64,000 nt of DNA from Macrolepiota albuminosa (GCA_027475525.1 JAMWFC010000131.1:372001-436000), one strand, 5' to 3'; shown: positions 1 to 11,816, numbered from the stretch's first letter. Numbers and translations: made by a program. Notes: generated from the letters alone by a model not told the origin.

Positions 1-103
1 AGTACTAGCTCTAGAGTTCCAGACATCCAAGTATCCATAGATCAAGTCCGCCTCGTAAGGGCGTTGCTTTCCTGGAAAGCCCCCAACTCAGCAGAACCTG
101 ACA
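1..103 (+). mobile_element. 3' end of a Gypsy-A solo LTR (truncated by window edge)
   Basis: The sequence matches the last 100 bases of the complete LTR at 40,671-41,438, including the run 'atcaagtccgcctcgtaagg' and the terminal CAGAACCTGACA. It is in forward orientation, opposite to the Gypsy-A internal DNA to its right, so it is a separate insertion and not the 3' LTR of that element. The 5' part lies outside the window. Confidence 0.8.
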
Positions 104-599
104 AGTGTATTGCTCAGGTGTGAGGCCTGTGCAGCGTATAGTCCAGGTATGGGTGTGGTGTTTCCTGGGCTGATTGGGATGGTGTCAGGAAGTTTAACAA
201 TGGGGCAGTGGTGTCAGGGGCTGAGGGGTCTTAGCACATGGGGAATCAGTGTGGGTAGGGTGTCCAGAGTGGGCTCAGAGCTCTGGGTGAGGTGTCTGGT
301 TGGGTTGGGTAGGGTGCCGGTCATGACAGGCATGATTGACTTCTTTTTTTCAGAACAACAAAGTGCTCCTGCCCTAGAGGCAGGTCCCAGTTGCCTCTTG
401 GAGCCTGCCCCCAAGGCAGGCCTGAGTGGCCTTCTGGAGCTGGTCCCTGAACCTGTTCCTGAGGCAGGTTCCAGCTGTCCTGCACCCACCTTTGCACAGA
501 TGACTGTCCACCCTCCTCAAACCCACCCTGCACCCCAACCTCACCTTGTTGCCCCTCATTTTTGATGATACAGGATGGCCCTGGGGACCATCTTGGTGG

Positions 600-1606
600 T
601 CTCAGACAATCTGCGCATTCTGTGGGCAGATGTGATGCAGGAAATGTTTGAGCAGGCCCTGAAGAGGCCCTGGAGGCTGCCCACCTACAAATGGTGTATC
701 AGCAATGGACCAGTAAGTGATCTTGTACCTCTGGGTTGCTGCTGATGTCAGCCCCAGTGCATGCATTGTGTCTGCTGGGTGGTACCATGTCTTTTTGAGG
801 CCCTGGGCCCTTTGTCCCAGAAGAATTTGTCTGTATACAAAGTGTGCTGCCTCAACCATGAGCAGTATTCCGTGTCAGCCTTGTGGAAGACGCACTGCAT
901 ATTATGGGAGCAGGAGTGGCCACTGGAGGGAATGACCTGGAGAATGGGGATGGAGGAGAGGGATTGGGTTGTGGAGCTGGAGGGGGGGCATTTGGAGGAG
1001 TCCAGGGAGTCCCAAACTGGAGGTGCATTGATCAGTGGGGTCCCAGCAGCAGTGCCTGTGGGGGGATCCAGGGGAGGCTTGGAGGGAGAGGGAGTTCTTA
1101 GGGTGGAGGATCAGGGTCAGCCCATGGTCCTGGTCATGTGCCAGGCAACTCAGGCTGGGACAAGCAGTGGGGCTTGTGATGGGCATCCAGACAAGAGGAA
1201 GCAGCAGGCATCACCCAGCCCTTCTCCCAGGCCTTCAAAAAGGGCATGCCTACCCCCAGCCTCCCTTCTGTGCCTATCTCCAGCAGTGTTTTCCCTGTTG
1301 TCAGGATGATCACTGGGTGTTGATGTGGAGGCCTTACAGGAGTGGCTGCAGAGGGCTGATTGTGAGAGAGGGGAGCTTGCTGACCAGCACCAGGTAATGG
1401 CAGGGCACCTCCAAGAGGTCCAGGCATCCTTGGCATGCAGCAAGGAGGGGGCAAGGCAGGAGGTGGCAGCCTGGAGGTGGGTGGAGGAGAACAGGAGGGC
1501 AGTACTCCAGGAGTTGGAGGCAGCATGGGTTGCCTGGGGGGTGCTGGAGGAAGAGCAGGATGCACTGTGGGTCTGGTTGGAGCAGGGGACAGGACATCTG
1601 GAATAG
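600..1606 (+). pseudogene. Decayed ORF: basic Ser/Pro segment followed by coiled coil, unknown function
   Basis: I do not recognise the protein. One frame is open from before 761 to a stop at 1604-1606 except for a TGA at 1307-1309. Before that stop lies a basic, Ser/Pro-rich stretch (KRKQQASPSPSPRPSKRA) that could be a nuclear-localisation signal. After it the frame continues with about 90 residues rich in Leu, Glu, Ala, Arg and Gln with heptad spacing, typical of a coiled coil. The TGA is followed in frame by clear coding, so it is best read as CGA to TGA decay. Part of the upstream sequence has a GTAAGT near 711 that could be an intron donor. It may be a transposon-associated or host gene relic. 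Confidence 0.4.
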
Positions 1607-2290
1607 GCCCCCCCAAGTCAGGGGTTACTGGCAGCCTTGTTGCAGGACATTGTGGTTGCCTGGATGCCTTGTACTGACATCCTCAAGTTGGGCCTGAGAG
1701 CACTGACTGCTCCTGAACAGGGTGGCTGCAGCGCTCATGTTGCTGCAGGAAGGGCAGCATTCCAAGTTGACAATCCCTGGGATGGAACAGGGCCTCAACT
1801 TGCTAGGGAGGGTGGTGGCAGCACATCAGCAGAGGAATGTCCCTGCCCCAGGGATGTGGTTCAAGTGAGTATTGGACAAGGGCAAGCTGCTCCTGTCCTG
1901 GGATCAATTGGTGGAAAAAGCGTCATGAGAGCATGCCCCAGGAGAGGTGGAGGAGGAGGGGCCTCAGGGCTGGCTGGCTGGACCTGGGGAGCAGGAGAGA
2001 GGGGGAGAGGGGGGCCCAGCCACCCCACATTGGCTGAGTTTTTCTTGTCCTTTTTTGCTGCCATTGCAGGATCTAGTATTGTAAAGTAGTGTAGCATAGT
2101 AAAATGTATATACTGGTCCTCTCAGAACCCAAAATTGAAACACATAGCATAAGGGGAACAAACCATAAGCTAGGAGTGTGTCCTGATATAGTAGCAGCCT
2201 CTGGGGGCTGGTTGGCATGCATGCAGGACTGGTAACAAATGTTTTTAGCACAGACCTCCCAGAGAAGGCGTTTCCCAGACACCGCTGTTT
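1607..2290. other. No gene recognised
   Basis: G-rich, CpG-poor sequence with short open frames only. A T-rich patch at 2038-2056 and an A/T-rich stretch near 2090-2180 precede the integrase end of Gypsy-A. I see no LTR ends or repeats that match elsewhere in the window. Confidence 0.3.
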
Positions 2291-2831
2291 GAAATCCTGG
2301 AGTTTGTTGAGAGCCCCCTCAAGGTTGCAGCACAGTTCCCAAGTGTCATCTTCTAGGCCGTATCTCTTCCATCATACAAAGAAGTGGGGGCATCCACAGA
2401 TGTTCCAGGAGTCAAGGATGTCTTTGACCTTGTAATGGTATTTGTCCTTGACCTTGACCAGGGAAGGAGGTTTGGAATGTTGCTTGGGAAAGGGGTCTGG
2501 GGGGTGTTGCTCCAGGAGGCAAACATGGAAGACCAGGTGCAGGCCTTTGAGTCCTAGACAAAGTGATCTTGTAGGTATGGGATGAGATCTTCTTCAAGAC
2601 CTTGAATAGGCTGAGGCACTTGTGATTGAGTTTTGGGGAGGGCTAGTGGGTGCAGAGGTGGTGTCAGTCTAACTATACCTTTGTCATAGGGGTCCAATCA
2701 GAGGTATCCTCCCACTTTTGGTCAGCATGTTTCATGTAGGCTTAGTTTGCAATGTTGATCTCTTTCTGGAGAAACTTGTGGAGGGACCAAAGATCCTGGA
2801 TGACTTTGTGGGCAGCATGGGACAGGATGTC

Positions 2832-3071
2832 TCAGAGCAAGAGGGTCAGCCAGGGATGGTACCCTTTGTTGGTGAAGAAGGGCAATACACTGGTGGCAGA
2901 GTGCGGTGTGTTGTTGTAGGGGAACTTGGCCAGAGAGAGCTTAGTGCACCAGTCATCCCTGCAAGTAATTGATGTATAGCCAAAGGTATTGTTTGAGGGA
3001 CTGGTTGACTCTTTTGGTTTGGCTGTTGGTTTCCAGGTGGTAGGCGGTAGAGGCAGGGCTTGTATGATCAA
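2832..3071 (-). pseudogene. Gypsy-A integrase fragment
   Basis: The translated minus strand has a Trp followed by LSLAKFPYNNTPHSAT and later FFTNKGYHP, matching the conserved integrase stretch of Ty3/Gypsy elements that lies just after the catalytic core. The fragment is followed leftward by proline-rich sequence (2,412-2,597) corresponding to the integrase C-terminal tail, without a recognisable chromodomain. It belongs downstream of the RNase H fragment at 3,203-4,155. Short and frameshifted, so inactive. Confidence 0.75.
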
Positions 3072-3202
3072 ATATACTGGGTCATGTCCCTCTTCAATCC
3101 TGGCCAGAAGTAAGTTCAGGAGACAAGCTGAAGAATCTTATGTATCCTGGGGTGTTCCCAGAGCTTGTGGTTATGATGCTGATGCAGGACATCAAATCAA
3201 AG

Positions 3203-4155
3203 TCAGGTGTAATCCAGGACATAGATGTGGCCATTTTGAATGAGGAGCTTTTTGTCAGGGGACAGGGAGAAGGTGGGGTCTGGGTTGATTCCATCAAGAG
3301 GGTTGCAAAGGTTGTGATTGGGGAAGTACTTGTCTTGAGAGGTGCAGTGGATCTGGCTTAAGGTTCCTTTATTGTTCAAGATTAGTACAGCATTCAAATG
3401 TTCAAGAGGGATCATCATGCAATAGTTGAACACATTTTGTTCCACCTTGAATGACTTCTTGAGGTAGATGTTGGGTTGCTGGGTGAGTGCATCAGGTTTA
3501 GCTCCAAGTTGTCCCGGGTGGTACTGGATCATGAAGTCATATTCTGAGAGGATTTTGAACCACTGGGCCCATTGCCAACTGAGCTGCTTGGTCATGGTGA
3601 AGTACTGGAGGTTGTTGTGATCTGAGTAGACCTGAACCTGGTGCCAGGCCTCTTCAAGGTAGGCTTGCCACTGCTTGAAGGCTTTGATGATGGCAAGGAG
3701 TTCCTTGTCATAGATGTTGTAGTTGAGCCTGTCATTGATCATAGACCAGGTGTAGAAGGCAACTGGCCAGGGTTCTCTGCCATTGGGTTTCATTTGCGAG
3801 AGGATCCCAGCAATGGCATAGTGAGAGGTGTCACATTCCAGAATGATTGGAAGGGTGGGGTTGTAGTGCTGAAGTACAGAGGCAGCTGTAAAAGCCTCCT
3901 TGAGCAGATTAAAGATGCTCTGGCACTTACTATCCCAGGTCCATGTGACATCCTTGCATGTAAGCCAGTTGAGAAGTTTTGTGATGCCAGAGTAGTTGTC
4001 TATGAATCTCCAGTAGAAATTAGCAAAACTCATGAAAGACTGTACTTCCTTGATGTTCTGGAGTTGCGGCCAGTTGACAATGGCTTCAACCTTGTAGAGG
4101 TCTATGCAGATGCCATTCAGAGACACAATAATGTGAAGATATTTAACTTCCTCAG
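3203..4155 (-). pseudogene. Gypsy-A RT C-terminus and RNase H
   Basis: The frame runs from EVKYLHIIVSLNGI (end of RT) through SFMSFANFYWRFI (connection), then ILECDTSHYAIAGILSQ with the first RNase H Asp, YNIYDKELLAIIKAFKQW with the Glu, and VYSDHNNLQYF with the second Asp. The upstream end is broken by the solo LTR at 4,156-5,157. On the other side of that LTR, at 5,163, the frame resumes with the preceding RT residues (PKKCSFHTE), so the insertion interrupted one coding sequence. A stop interrupts the RNase H to integrase linker. Confidence 0.85.
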
Positions 4156-5157
4156 TGTCACAACCTGCCCCCACCTCTGGTCACTGGAACTCCAGGAAAC
4201 CATCCTGCAAACCCGCCCTAGACCTCAGCACCTCTGGGACCCTCTGAGATGATGGACCAGCACCCCCAAACCTGACACCATAGACTGGCACCCCTGAGCC
4301 TGACCCTGATCAGCCCTGATAGCTGCCATTAGTTATTAAAAATATCCATCACTCCAGTACTGGCACCTGTTGAATCTCAAATGTTGGCTGACACACAAAC
4401 TCTCGGCTCCAACCTCCACTGCTGCTCCCAACACTAACCCCAACCCCCAGGGCCTGGCCAACACCTGCCTCAGACCTTGTCTGACCTCCAGGGCTCAGCT
4501 GACACCAGTCTCATGCCTCCGACCTGATGCCCCCACCCAACCCATGCCTATACACCTTGTCAACACCCCAAAAATCCCTTGGACAACATCACCTGACTCC
4601 CCCTCAGATGGCACCTGGCCCTTCCCAAGATATCAACCACTTTCCAGATACTGGGAACACCAGCTATCTGGGCCCTACCTCAACAAGTATTTAAACTATA
4701 GTTAGCATCTCCTTACAGTTCCAGATACTGGGAACACCAGCTATCTGGGCCCTACCTCAACAAGTATTTAAACTATAGTTAGCATCTCCTTACAGTAGTC
4801 TTGATATTGCCTAAACTTCTGTCTTTTGTCTTTGTCTACTCAATCAATTTATTTTTCCCCACTCTCAAAGTCTCTCAGTCTTTGTCTCAGTCTCTTGGCT
4901 TCTCCTCAGTGTCACTCTATATCCCACTCAACTCCATTCCACTTCATCAACCCCCAGACCCTGTCTGCACCCCCCTCCCTTGTTGCCTCAAAAGTCCAGT
5001 GTGCCACACAAGTCCTGGAAAACCCCTGTGCCCTCCTGGAACTCCCTGGAGCCTGCTTACCCCCTTGCCACAAGTTCAGAGCTGCCTACAGACATCAAGT
5101 CCACCTAGTAAGGACTCACTCACCCATGAAAGCCTTTATAGTCAGCAGAACCTGACA
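4156..5157 (+). mobile_element. Solo LTR (LTR-A' family) inside Gypsy-A pol, TSD CTCAG
   Basis: It starts TGTCACAACC and ends CAGAACCTGACA and is flanked by the perfect 5-bp duplication CTCAG (4,151-4,155 and 5,158-5,162). It contains a TATA-like TATTTAAACTATAG. Only the terminal 60-100 bases resemble the Gypsy-A LTR, so it is a sister family. It includes one perfect 77-bp tandem duplication (4,642-4,795); without it the LTR would be 925 bp. The reading frame of the surrounding RT resumes across it. Confidence 0.9.
4642..4795. repeat. Perfect 77-bp tandem duplication (probable assembly artefact)
   Basis: Two identical head-to-tail copies, 4,642-4,718 and 4,719-4,795, within the solo LTR. Period and match length fit the other 77-bp duplications in this window. 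Confidence 0.9.
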
Positions 5158-5162
5158 CTCAG

Positions 5163-5557
5163 TGTGGAATGAGCACTTCTTGGGCTTGGCATAGAGGTTG
5201 TGCTCCCAGAGGCATTCCAGAACTTGCTGGACATGCTTTTGGTGATTTTCCTTCAAGTCAGAGTAAATGAGAATGTTGTCTAGGTAGACAATGATGAAGA
5301 CGTCACTCATGTTGTGGAAGATGTTGTTCATGAAATATTGGAACATGGCAGGGGAGTTAGTCATTTCAAAAGACATCACGAGATACTTAAACAGACCATA
5401 CTGTGTACAAAACATGGTCTTTCACTCATGTTCCAGGGTGATGCAGACATTGTTGTAACCAGAGCAGAGGTTGATTTTTGTGTAGATCTTGGCACTGCAG
5501 AGTCAGTTGACCAGATCACTGATGAGCAGGAGTGGTAGCAGTTTTTCTTGGTGATTT
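5163..5557 (-). pseudogene. Gypsy-A reverse transcriptase, central part
   Basis: Minus-strand frame with QYGLFKYLVMSFEMTNSPA, then VFIIVYLDNILIYS, which is the RT active site with the second catalytic Asp changed (YLDN in place of YLDD), followed by NLYAKPKKCSFH. It is bounded on the right by the solo LTR at 5,563 and on the left by the solo LTR ending at 5,157. The D-to-N change and the two insertions make it inactive. Confidence 0.85.
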
Positions 5558-5562
5558 AATTG

Positions 5563-6388
5563 TGTCAGGTTCCGCTGAATCGGGGGCTTTCCGGGAAAGC
5601 GACGCCCTTACGATGCGGACTTGATCTACAGATACTCGGGTGCCTGGAACTCCGGGGCTAGGACTCCGGGGTTCAAGGACGCCCTTACGATGCGGACTTG
5701 ATCTACAGATACTCGGGTGCCTGGAACTCCGGGGCTAGGACTCCGGGGTTCAAGACGAGGACAGGGGTAGTCCCGGGAGAGGGGACTATAGTCCGGGGGT
5801 TTTGGATTGGGGGTGGCTGAGAGTTAGAGGGGGTCGAGTCGTGAACCGGGGGTTCTAAGACGAGACCAAGTTAGTAACTTAAGAGTCGCGAAGTGCGTAC
5901 CAAAGCTTAGAGCACGCGAATACTAAGGCGTGCCAGTCGAAGCGTACCAAACAAGGCGTACCAGTCAAACAGAGGGCACGCAATATCCAAGTAACAGTTA
6001 TGCAAAGTATGTAATATCAAGACTAGCGAATACAACCAGGGACTACGCTATAAGTACTACGGGACCGGGTCTCGGGGTTCCGGGATGTCTGGGATGGGTT
6101 CCGGGGGTCATTGAGTAGCGGCAGGGGCTGTATACCGGGATCGCGCGTGTGGGGCGCGCGATCAATTGGCACGGATGGAGCCGTGATGCGTGATGTGTGA
6201 TGGCCGGCACGAGTCGCGTGATCTGATCGTTGATCGGGGCTGGAGATGGCTGATGGCGGTCCTTGATGCGCGTGATGGCGGTGTCGGCGGTCGTGATGGC
6301 GGGGCGTGTCCTGTGGGGTTGGAGGGAGGGTCCCGGAGGGTGTTCCGGGGGTGTCCCGGGGTGGGCCCGGAGGGGAGGGGTCGTGACA
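5563..6388 (-). mobile_element. Solo Gypsy-A LTR, CpG-rich, TSD AATTG
   Basis: On the plus strand it reads TGTCAGGTTCCGC ... GGTCGTGACA, the reverse complement of the LTR at 40,671. It is flanked by perfect AATTG copies (5,558-5,562 and 6,389-6,393). It sits between the RT pieces ending KKDGSL (6,417) and the next RT block (5,557). Unlike its surroundings it keeps many CpG sites, so it is a late arrival. It includes a 77-bp tandem duplication at 5,601-5,754; without it the LTR is 749 bp. Confidence 0.92.
5601..5754. repeat. Perfect 77-bp tandem duplication (probable assembly artefact)
   Basis: Copies 5,601-5,677 and 5,678-5,754 are identical, and the match is exactly 77 bases with mismatching bases on both sides. 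The other LTRs of this family lack it. Confidence 0.92.
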
Positions 6389-6416
6389 AATTGAGTCCTT
6401 GATAGTCAACACAAAG

Positions 6417-6774
6417 TCAGAGCGAACCATCCTTCTTTTTAGCAAATAGAACTGGAGCTCTGGTGGTGGAGGCCAAGGAGTAGATGAAACATTTTCCAAG
6501 CATTTTGTCAAGGGTAGTCCTTGAGAATGCAGAATTTGACTTCCAACATGTTGTATACTTTGCCAAAGGATGGAGAGGCCCTTTCCTCAAGGTCAATTGT
6601 ATGGTTGTAGAGGTGGTGAGGGGGTATCTCCTTGGCATCTTCTTCAGAGAACATGTCAGTGAATTCATAGTACTCTGGGGGAACTACTTGTAAGATCTGC
6701 TCCTCAGTCTTTCTCTCTGGGATGATAGTATCTGTCTGTAAGTGCTCTTCTGGGAGAGAGGGTGAGGTGTGCAA
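6417..6774 (-). pseudogene. Gypsy-A RT N-terminus
   Basis: Contains VPPEYYEFTDMFSEEDAKEIPPH and HTIDLEE, the conserved run before the RT palm in chromodomain-type Gypsy elements, and in an overlapping frame APVLFAKKKDGSL, the first RT motif. The frame shifts between the two. It continues, after removal of the LTR at 5,563-6,388, into the RT core. Confidence 0.85.
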
Positions 6775-7011
6775 CTAGAATGTGGGGGTCCCCTCTTGCA
6801 TGAGGCAGGTGAAGGGGGTGGCTCCAATGATCTTGATGTTGAGCGTCTCCAGATCAATTGGGGATGTCAGTCTGCAAGTTGGAACAGAAGTGACATGTGT
6901 TTGGGACTGGTTTGGGTAATTCAGCTCCTTGTACTTGCCTCAACAAATGTTGGGGGGTTGACCAGGGATTTTGTGGGCTCAGGCAGGTGTCAGAGATGTG
7001 GTCGAGAACAT

Positions 7012-7458
7012 CTAGCTGGGCAGCATGGGATTTGTTCTAGGTACCAGGTTTTTGAGCATTGAGTCACTTCTGAGGGCCTGGAGGTGTACAGCGGTTATTG
7101 GGTGGTCTTTGGGCCTCAGAAATGTCATGGTGAGCATCCTCCAGTTGATGTTGGAGTTTGTATCCTGTAGCCAAGGCAGTTCCAACACCAGCAGGGTTGA
7201 GTTGTGAAGTTGTGTGACCAGGAAGTCCAACATGAATTTGAAGCCATTGTCCAGGGTCACGTGTCCCGAGTGAGACCTTTTGATGGGGCCAAAGGAGGAG
7301 GTGCTGTTGAGCCATTGCAGGTTCAGGAGTTGCTTGAGGGGGTCATGGGAGAGGTTGATCGCATCACTGATGAAGACTCCAATGGCTCTGCTGTCAATAA
7401 GGGCCAATAGAGGTCCTGGGGCACTGTCCAACCTGGCATTAATGACAAAGGACTGCAA
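7012..7458 (-). pseudogene. Gypsy-A aspartic protease region
   Basis: LLALIDSRAIGVFISD corresponds to the retropepsin active-site loop with the Gly of Asp-Ser-Gly replaced by Arg. Further on, LLVLELPWLQDTN matches the second conserved loop (LGxPWL). The protein is otherwise open over 148 codons. The changed active site and surrounding decay indicate a dead copy. Confidence 0.75.
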
Positions 7459-7788
7459 TGAGCAAGACTGGAGCCCAGGGAACCATGTGGCTTCATCTGG
7501 GAGGTCCTTTGGGGTTGGATCATGGCTTGGGGGACTGGGGATGTCAAAGAAGAGCTGTTAGTCATTGGTTATTGGCTCCCAATTCAAGCAGAGGGTGAGG
7601 TGTCACCAGCTGATGTGGGAGTTGGTGTCCCAAAGCTAGAGGAGCCCCAGGATCAGGGATGTGAAGGGGTGGAGTTTGGTTACCAGCATCCAGAAAGTGT
7701 GAGTCTGTCCCTTGGCAAAAGCAATGGACATATGCACAAAATGAGTTATATCCTCAACTGTGGAGGCATCTCTGTCAAAGAAGCAGAG

Positions 7789-8417
7789 TCAGACAGGGAT
7801 CAGGAGTTGCTGAGCTAGTTTCAGGGTGGAGGAAGACCATGCTTCATTGATGAAGTTGTCTGCAGCGCCACTGTCAATGAGGGTGTTGAGAGGGTCTCTA
7901 GAAGGGGTGATGTGAGTTTTTAAGAGGAGGGAGTGCAAGGAGTAGGAGGGTAGATAAGCCATGAGGGTGTCCTGTGTGAGTGCTGTTGCACAAAGATAAG
8001 AGACCAGAGTGAAGAAGATGTTGGAGTTGATTCCAGGGATTGGGGAGTTTGTCAGGGCGCCAGGGTGAACCTCCTTGCATGTTCCAGGAGGTCTGGGAGT
8101 TTGAGTACTTGCTGTGATCTTTCCAGTAGCACTGGTCAATCTGCATGACAAAAGCCCTGTATCTATTGTAGAAAGGTTGTTTTGGGGTGAGCCAGAGAAT
8201 GTTCTTAATGCATTGTGGCAGCACACAGCAAAGGGTGTACTGGAGAGTGCTGTAATTCCAACCTGTCTTGTAAGCTTCCTTCTTGAAATGTACAATAAAG
8301 GTAGTAAAGCATTCTTTGGAGCACATCTGAATATTGAAGAAGTTGTCCTTGGCTTTGGCCATGGTGTTGTAGATCCTGAACTTTCCTGAAAATTTGTCAA
8401 TGAAGGCTTGCCAGCAG
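7789..8417 (-). pseudogene. Gypsy-A gag C-terminal part and second protease-like loop
   Basis: The minus strand encodes a gag-like stretch near 8,300 (KECFTTFIVHFKKEAYKTGW) also found in copy 2, where it reads KECFTIFIVRFEKEAYKTGW. Near 7,870 it has NTLIDSGAADNFINEAW, an intact Asp-Ser-Gly loop. Two protease-like loops (here and at 7,400) occur in tandem in this family. The gag continues on the far side of the LTR at 8,418-9,268. Confidence 0.75.
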
Positions 8418-9268
8418 TATAGTACTTGGTTGCAAGTAGTACTTGATAGTTCTGAGGCTTGCTAGTATAGAATATGATCTTCAATTCACACTGACTTTGA
8501 CAATGAAATGAGCTCTTATTGTTTTGAATGCTTTCAATAATTTTGCAGAAAGCAGAGGTTTTGAGATATTATAATGTTGAATGATTTTAATAATATTCTG
8601 AAAAGCAGAGGTTTCTCAACAAACTCTGGCCTAAGCAATTCACTCCCTGGGAGTCACCAAGCCTTTACCTATCAGTTGCCTGTCTATTCTCTACTAAACT
8701 TGGGCTATTTATACTGTTTTTCTGGTGCACAGACCACTATCTACACATGACTCTTTGTTGTAAACTCCCCAGCCTCCAGAACATATTTGATAGTCCAATT
8801 TCCCTTTTGGGAGGCCTGTTTTGGTGCCACCAGTTCCACCATTCCTTCAGATGTTTCTGATTGCCTTTTCCCCATTTGCTTCAGCTCCATTTAGCACGAT
8901 CCCATTCATAGATCCTTCTTTCCTGCATTTCATGCTTCTTTTCCCTTTCCCCTTTCAGTCATGTCAAATTGAGCATTGCCAGATCTGATCTTGATCTAGA
9001 TCATCACAATTTAATCCCATTTCATCACTTCTGCCAGCTCCCATGCTTCCCCTCTCCATTACAGTGGTTGGACTATTGTTGAGCTGATAGTTTGAGCTGG
9101 TCCCTGCCTGTTGTTCTGTACTTTTCTGTGTATTTATTGGGATGTTTTGGAGATATGTTTTTGTTGAGACTGCTACCAGGAGGCTTACAGTTTTTAGCCT
9201 ATAATTAAATGTTTATTTTGACTTCTGGTGCATAGTGTGTCTCTGACTGCTGGTACAGCATCATATCA
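8418..9268 (-). mobile_element. Solo LTR-C inside Gypsy-A gag, TSD GCAG
   Basis: It is homologous to 21,834-22,796 (opposite orientation) and 55,567-56,403. On its own strand it starts TGATATGATGCTGTACCAG and ends near GTACTATA. The flanks share the 4-bp duplication GCAG (8,414-8,417 and 9,269-9,272). It separates gag residues that are contiguous in other copies. Confidence 0.85.
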
Positions 9269-9530
9269 GCAGGAGAGTGCTAAATTGTTGAGGTTAAACT
9301 GGATGAGGGCCATGTAGTGGGTCAAAGGCAATCTTCTGAAGGTACAAGGCAGTGAAGGCAACCCTGGAGCTGTCAACCTGAAATGTGAGTGGCTTTGCCT
9401 GAAATGTATTGAGACACTGAGTTAAGAATGTACACCATTTCTGGGGATCCCAGCCTGTAAACGCATTGGGTTTCTGGATGTCCAAATGTCTTTTGTGGGC
9501 AAGGGCATTGTGAGCATCATCTAGTCTGGC
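9269..9530 (-). pseudogene. Gypsy-A gag N-terminal part
   Basis: FTGWDPQKWCTFLTQCLNTF and KPLTFQVDSSRVAFTALYL match the copy-2 gag at 55,319-55,516 nearly residue for residue. This is the capsid-like domain typical of Ty3/Gypsy gag in fungi. It lies immediately upstream of the LTR-C insertion. Confidence 0.8.
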
Positions 9531-10748
9531 TGCATTACAGGAGGGGGTCCTGCATTGTAGTAGTAATAATAGTGGTTACCTCTTTCTCCATGGGGAGAAA
9601 AGGCACCAAGTGCAGGGCCCCACCCTCCTGAAGGATGTTCTCTGGGCAGCTCACCTAAGAGTCTGTCATTTCAAGGGGGGGGGGTCATTCCTATCAGGGG
9701 GAGGTTCTGGTTTCCATGCAGGAGGTGATGGGAGGACTGGTAGGCCGTCTTCTGAGGTCAATTGGGAGTGGTGGAGGTGGTCAGAGGGGATTTGTGGTGA
9801 TGTGTGTTCTCTGAGACCTGTCCAGGACTCTCTCACACACTTAGCATGCCCAAAGCTATATTGGCTAAGTAGCTGTACTAGTAATAGTGCATGCTCTCCA
9901 GCCTGATTTGGATGTCATCAGCAGTGCTGGGTCAACTTGCAGTGTTGGGCCAGGTGCCAGGTTGTGCAGGAGGCTTTCAACTTGGGATGGTTGAGCCTGC
10001 ATTAGGGGTTGTGGGAGGTTTTGCAAATTGAAGTGGGGTTGGGTGTTGCAATGGAAGTTCAGTTTCAGGGGTGCCAGGGCAGCCATGAGGAGTGGGACCA
10101 GAGTTGTCACATGTGTAAGTGACTAATGTTTTTAAAAATGAAGATTCCACATCTTCCTACATTGTCACTTACACAACAGGAATATTTACTGTATGCAATC
10201 TTGAAGAGAGAACATTTATTACTTTGGATTGTTACAATCTTTGTTCTTTTTTTTTCATCCTTGCAAATATTTTTCTTCATTTTGCACCTATCTGCACTAT
10301 AAAAACCACCCCACATGGTTGTATTATACTCAAGAATATTCCTATAATACCATTGGGTTCCATTTGTCCCTACATAATTTCTGCTCAGGTGAAGATAAAG
10401 CTCATTTTATAAAAGAACAAGTGAGGTGATTATTGCTGTTCCAGGCCTTATATGTGCATGGTTTGTATGTTGAATGAGGGCAGGGCAGTGGACAAATGGA
10501 ACCTGGTGGTATTATGGAAATATCTGAAGGACAGACATGGAGGTCGGTCATTGTTGTCTTGGATAAGCTTGTCAATGTAGCACAGCATGTTGTCCATACT
10601 GGTGGTGTCAGCCTGGAGTCTCCTGGAGGTTGCTGGTGGCAGGAGTTGGGTGTTGTTTGTCCATGGGAGCAGTTTCAGGGGTCTCTGAGGTTGTTCCCAG
10701 GCCTCAAAAGATGGAGTTAGCCCTGCAACAAGCCAACAAACCTACTAT
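9531..10748 (-). other. Gypsy-A gag leader with an A/T-rich insertion
   Basis: 9,531-10,100 and 10,440-10,744 align with the leader of copy 2 (56,404-57,100). Between them, about 10,105-10,430 is an A/T-rich insert; near its left edge TGTGTAAGTGAC (10,108) recurs inverted (10,161), suggesting a small inverted-repeat element. About 9,817-9,895 resembles the 3' end of LTR-E (35,040-35,117) and is another short fragment. No intact gene. Confidence 0.5.
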
Positions 10749-11816
10749 TGATGATGCCAACTGTGGTTGGGTGTACTGGATGTTTATGCAGTACAATGCC
10801 GTCTCCAGCACCTGGTATGTGTAGTTGTGAGGAGTCCTGACAGAGTCCTGGTGTGCTCAAGCAAATGTGATGGAACGACGTGTTAGATGATAGTGCCTCA
10901 GGTGCTACCTAGCAAACTGTAAGTGTTGTAGCTTAAGCAAAGATATAGAAATAAAGACAAATAGTACAGTGTAATGTGCTTGTAAGTGGCACTGTAAACA
11001 ATGAAGATAAGATAGATGAGGCTAGCACCCAACTTAGTGACAAAGTTAGGTCAAGCTAGTGCAATTTGAATGCTAAGTGTAACTGGGTGCTCAAAAGGTT
11101 ACAATTTGTTGTTATGTACATGTGAAGTAGCTATCTTTTATACTATGCACTACTGTATTTTTCAAGATAAGTCTATTTGCAGCACTACCACTTAGTGCCT
11201 CTCCTTGTGGTTCCCTCTAATAGTGACCTGTCAACAGCAACCAGCAGCACATGGGTAACAGCGACTAATGGTGTTATAACCCATGGCAACCAACAACGAC
11301 TTTAAATTGACTTAGAATTATATGAGTCTGCTCACTCTTAATATAATTCTGATTGGCCAGGCCACTCCAGGGTATGGTCAGAAAATCCTTGACAGATGCC
11401 GTGAGCACTAATGTCAGCACTACACATTGTATCAATTCCTGATAGGTCCAAATGTTGGGTTTGAGTTTATTCTGTGCCATCATCATTGATTCTTTTATCC
11501 TTCTAATTGAGGTGCTTCATTAAATGGCAGCACCTAATGCTAACCCCTTCTGGAAGTGATTAGAGTTTGGTCAGAGTTACTTCCCTGCCATCATGCTAGC
11601 ACTATGGGTCCTAGGCCTTCTAAATCATTGAAGTCAACAGGTAGCATGTGCTGAAAGACTGGAAAGTGTTGGATGGGGCTGATAAGTAAGGCTTGCAACA
11701 AGGCACCAAAGTCAGAGATATCCTAAGTCCCAGAAGATTACTTGAGTCTTCAGTCTGTCAAATGTCAGTAAGCCTATAATGTCCCTTGATGGCTCAGTCC
11801 AAGTAGAAGCCTATCA
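10749..11816 (-). mobile_element. Solo LTR-F inside Gypsy-A leader
   Basis: It is an inverted, diverged copy of 18,276-19,262. On its own strand it runs from TGATAGGCTTCTACTTGG to GGCATCATCA. The flanks are CTAT (10,745-10,748) and CCAT (11,817-11,820), which differ only by transitions, and the uninterrupted site exists in copy 2 at 57,085 (CCAACAAACCTACCATG). Confidence 0.75.
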
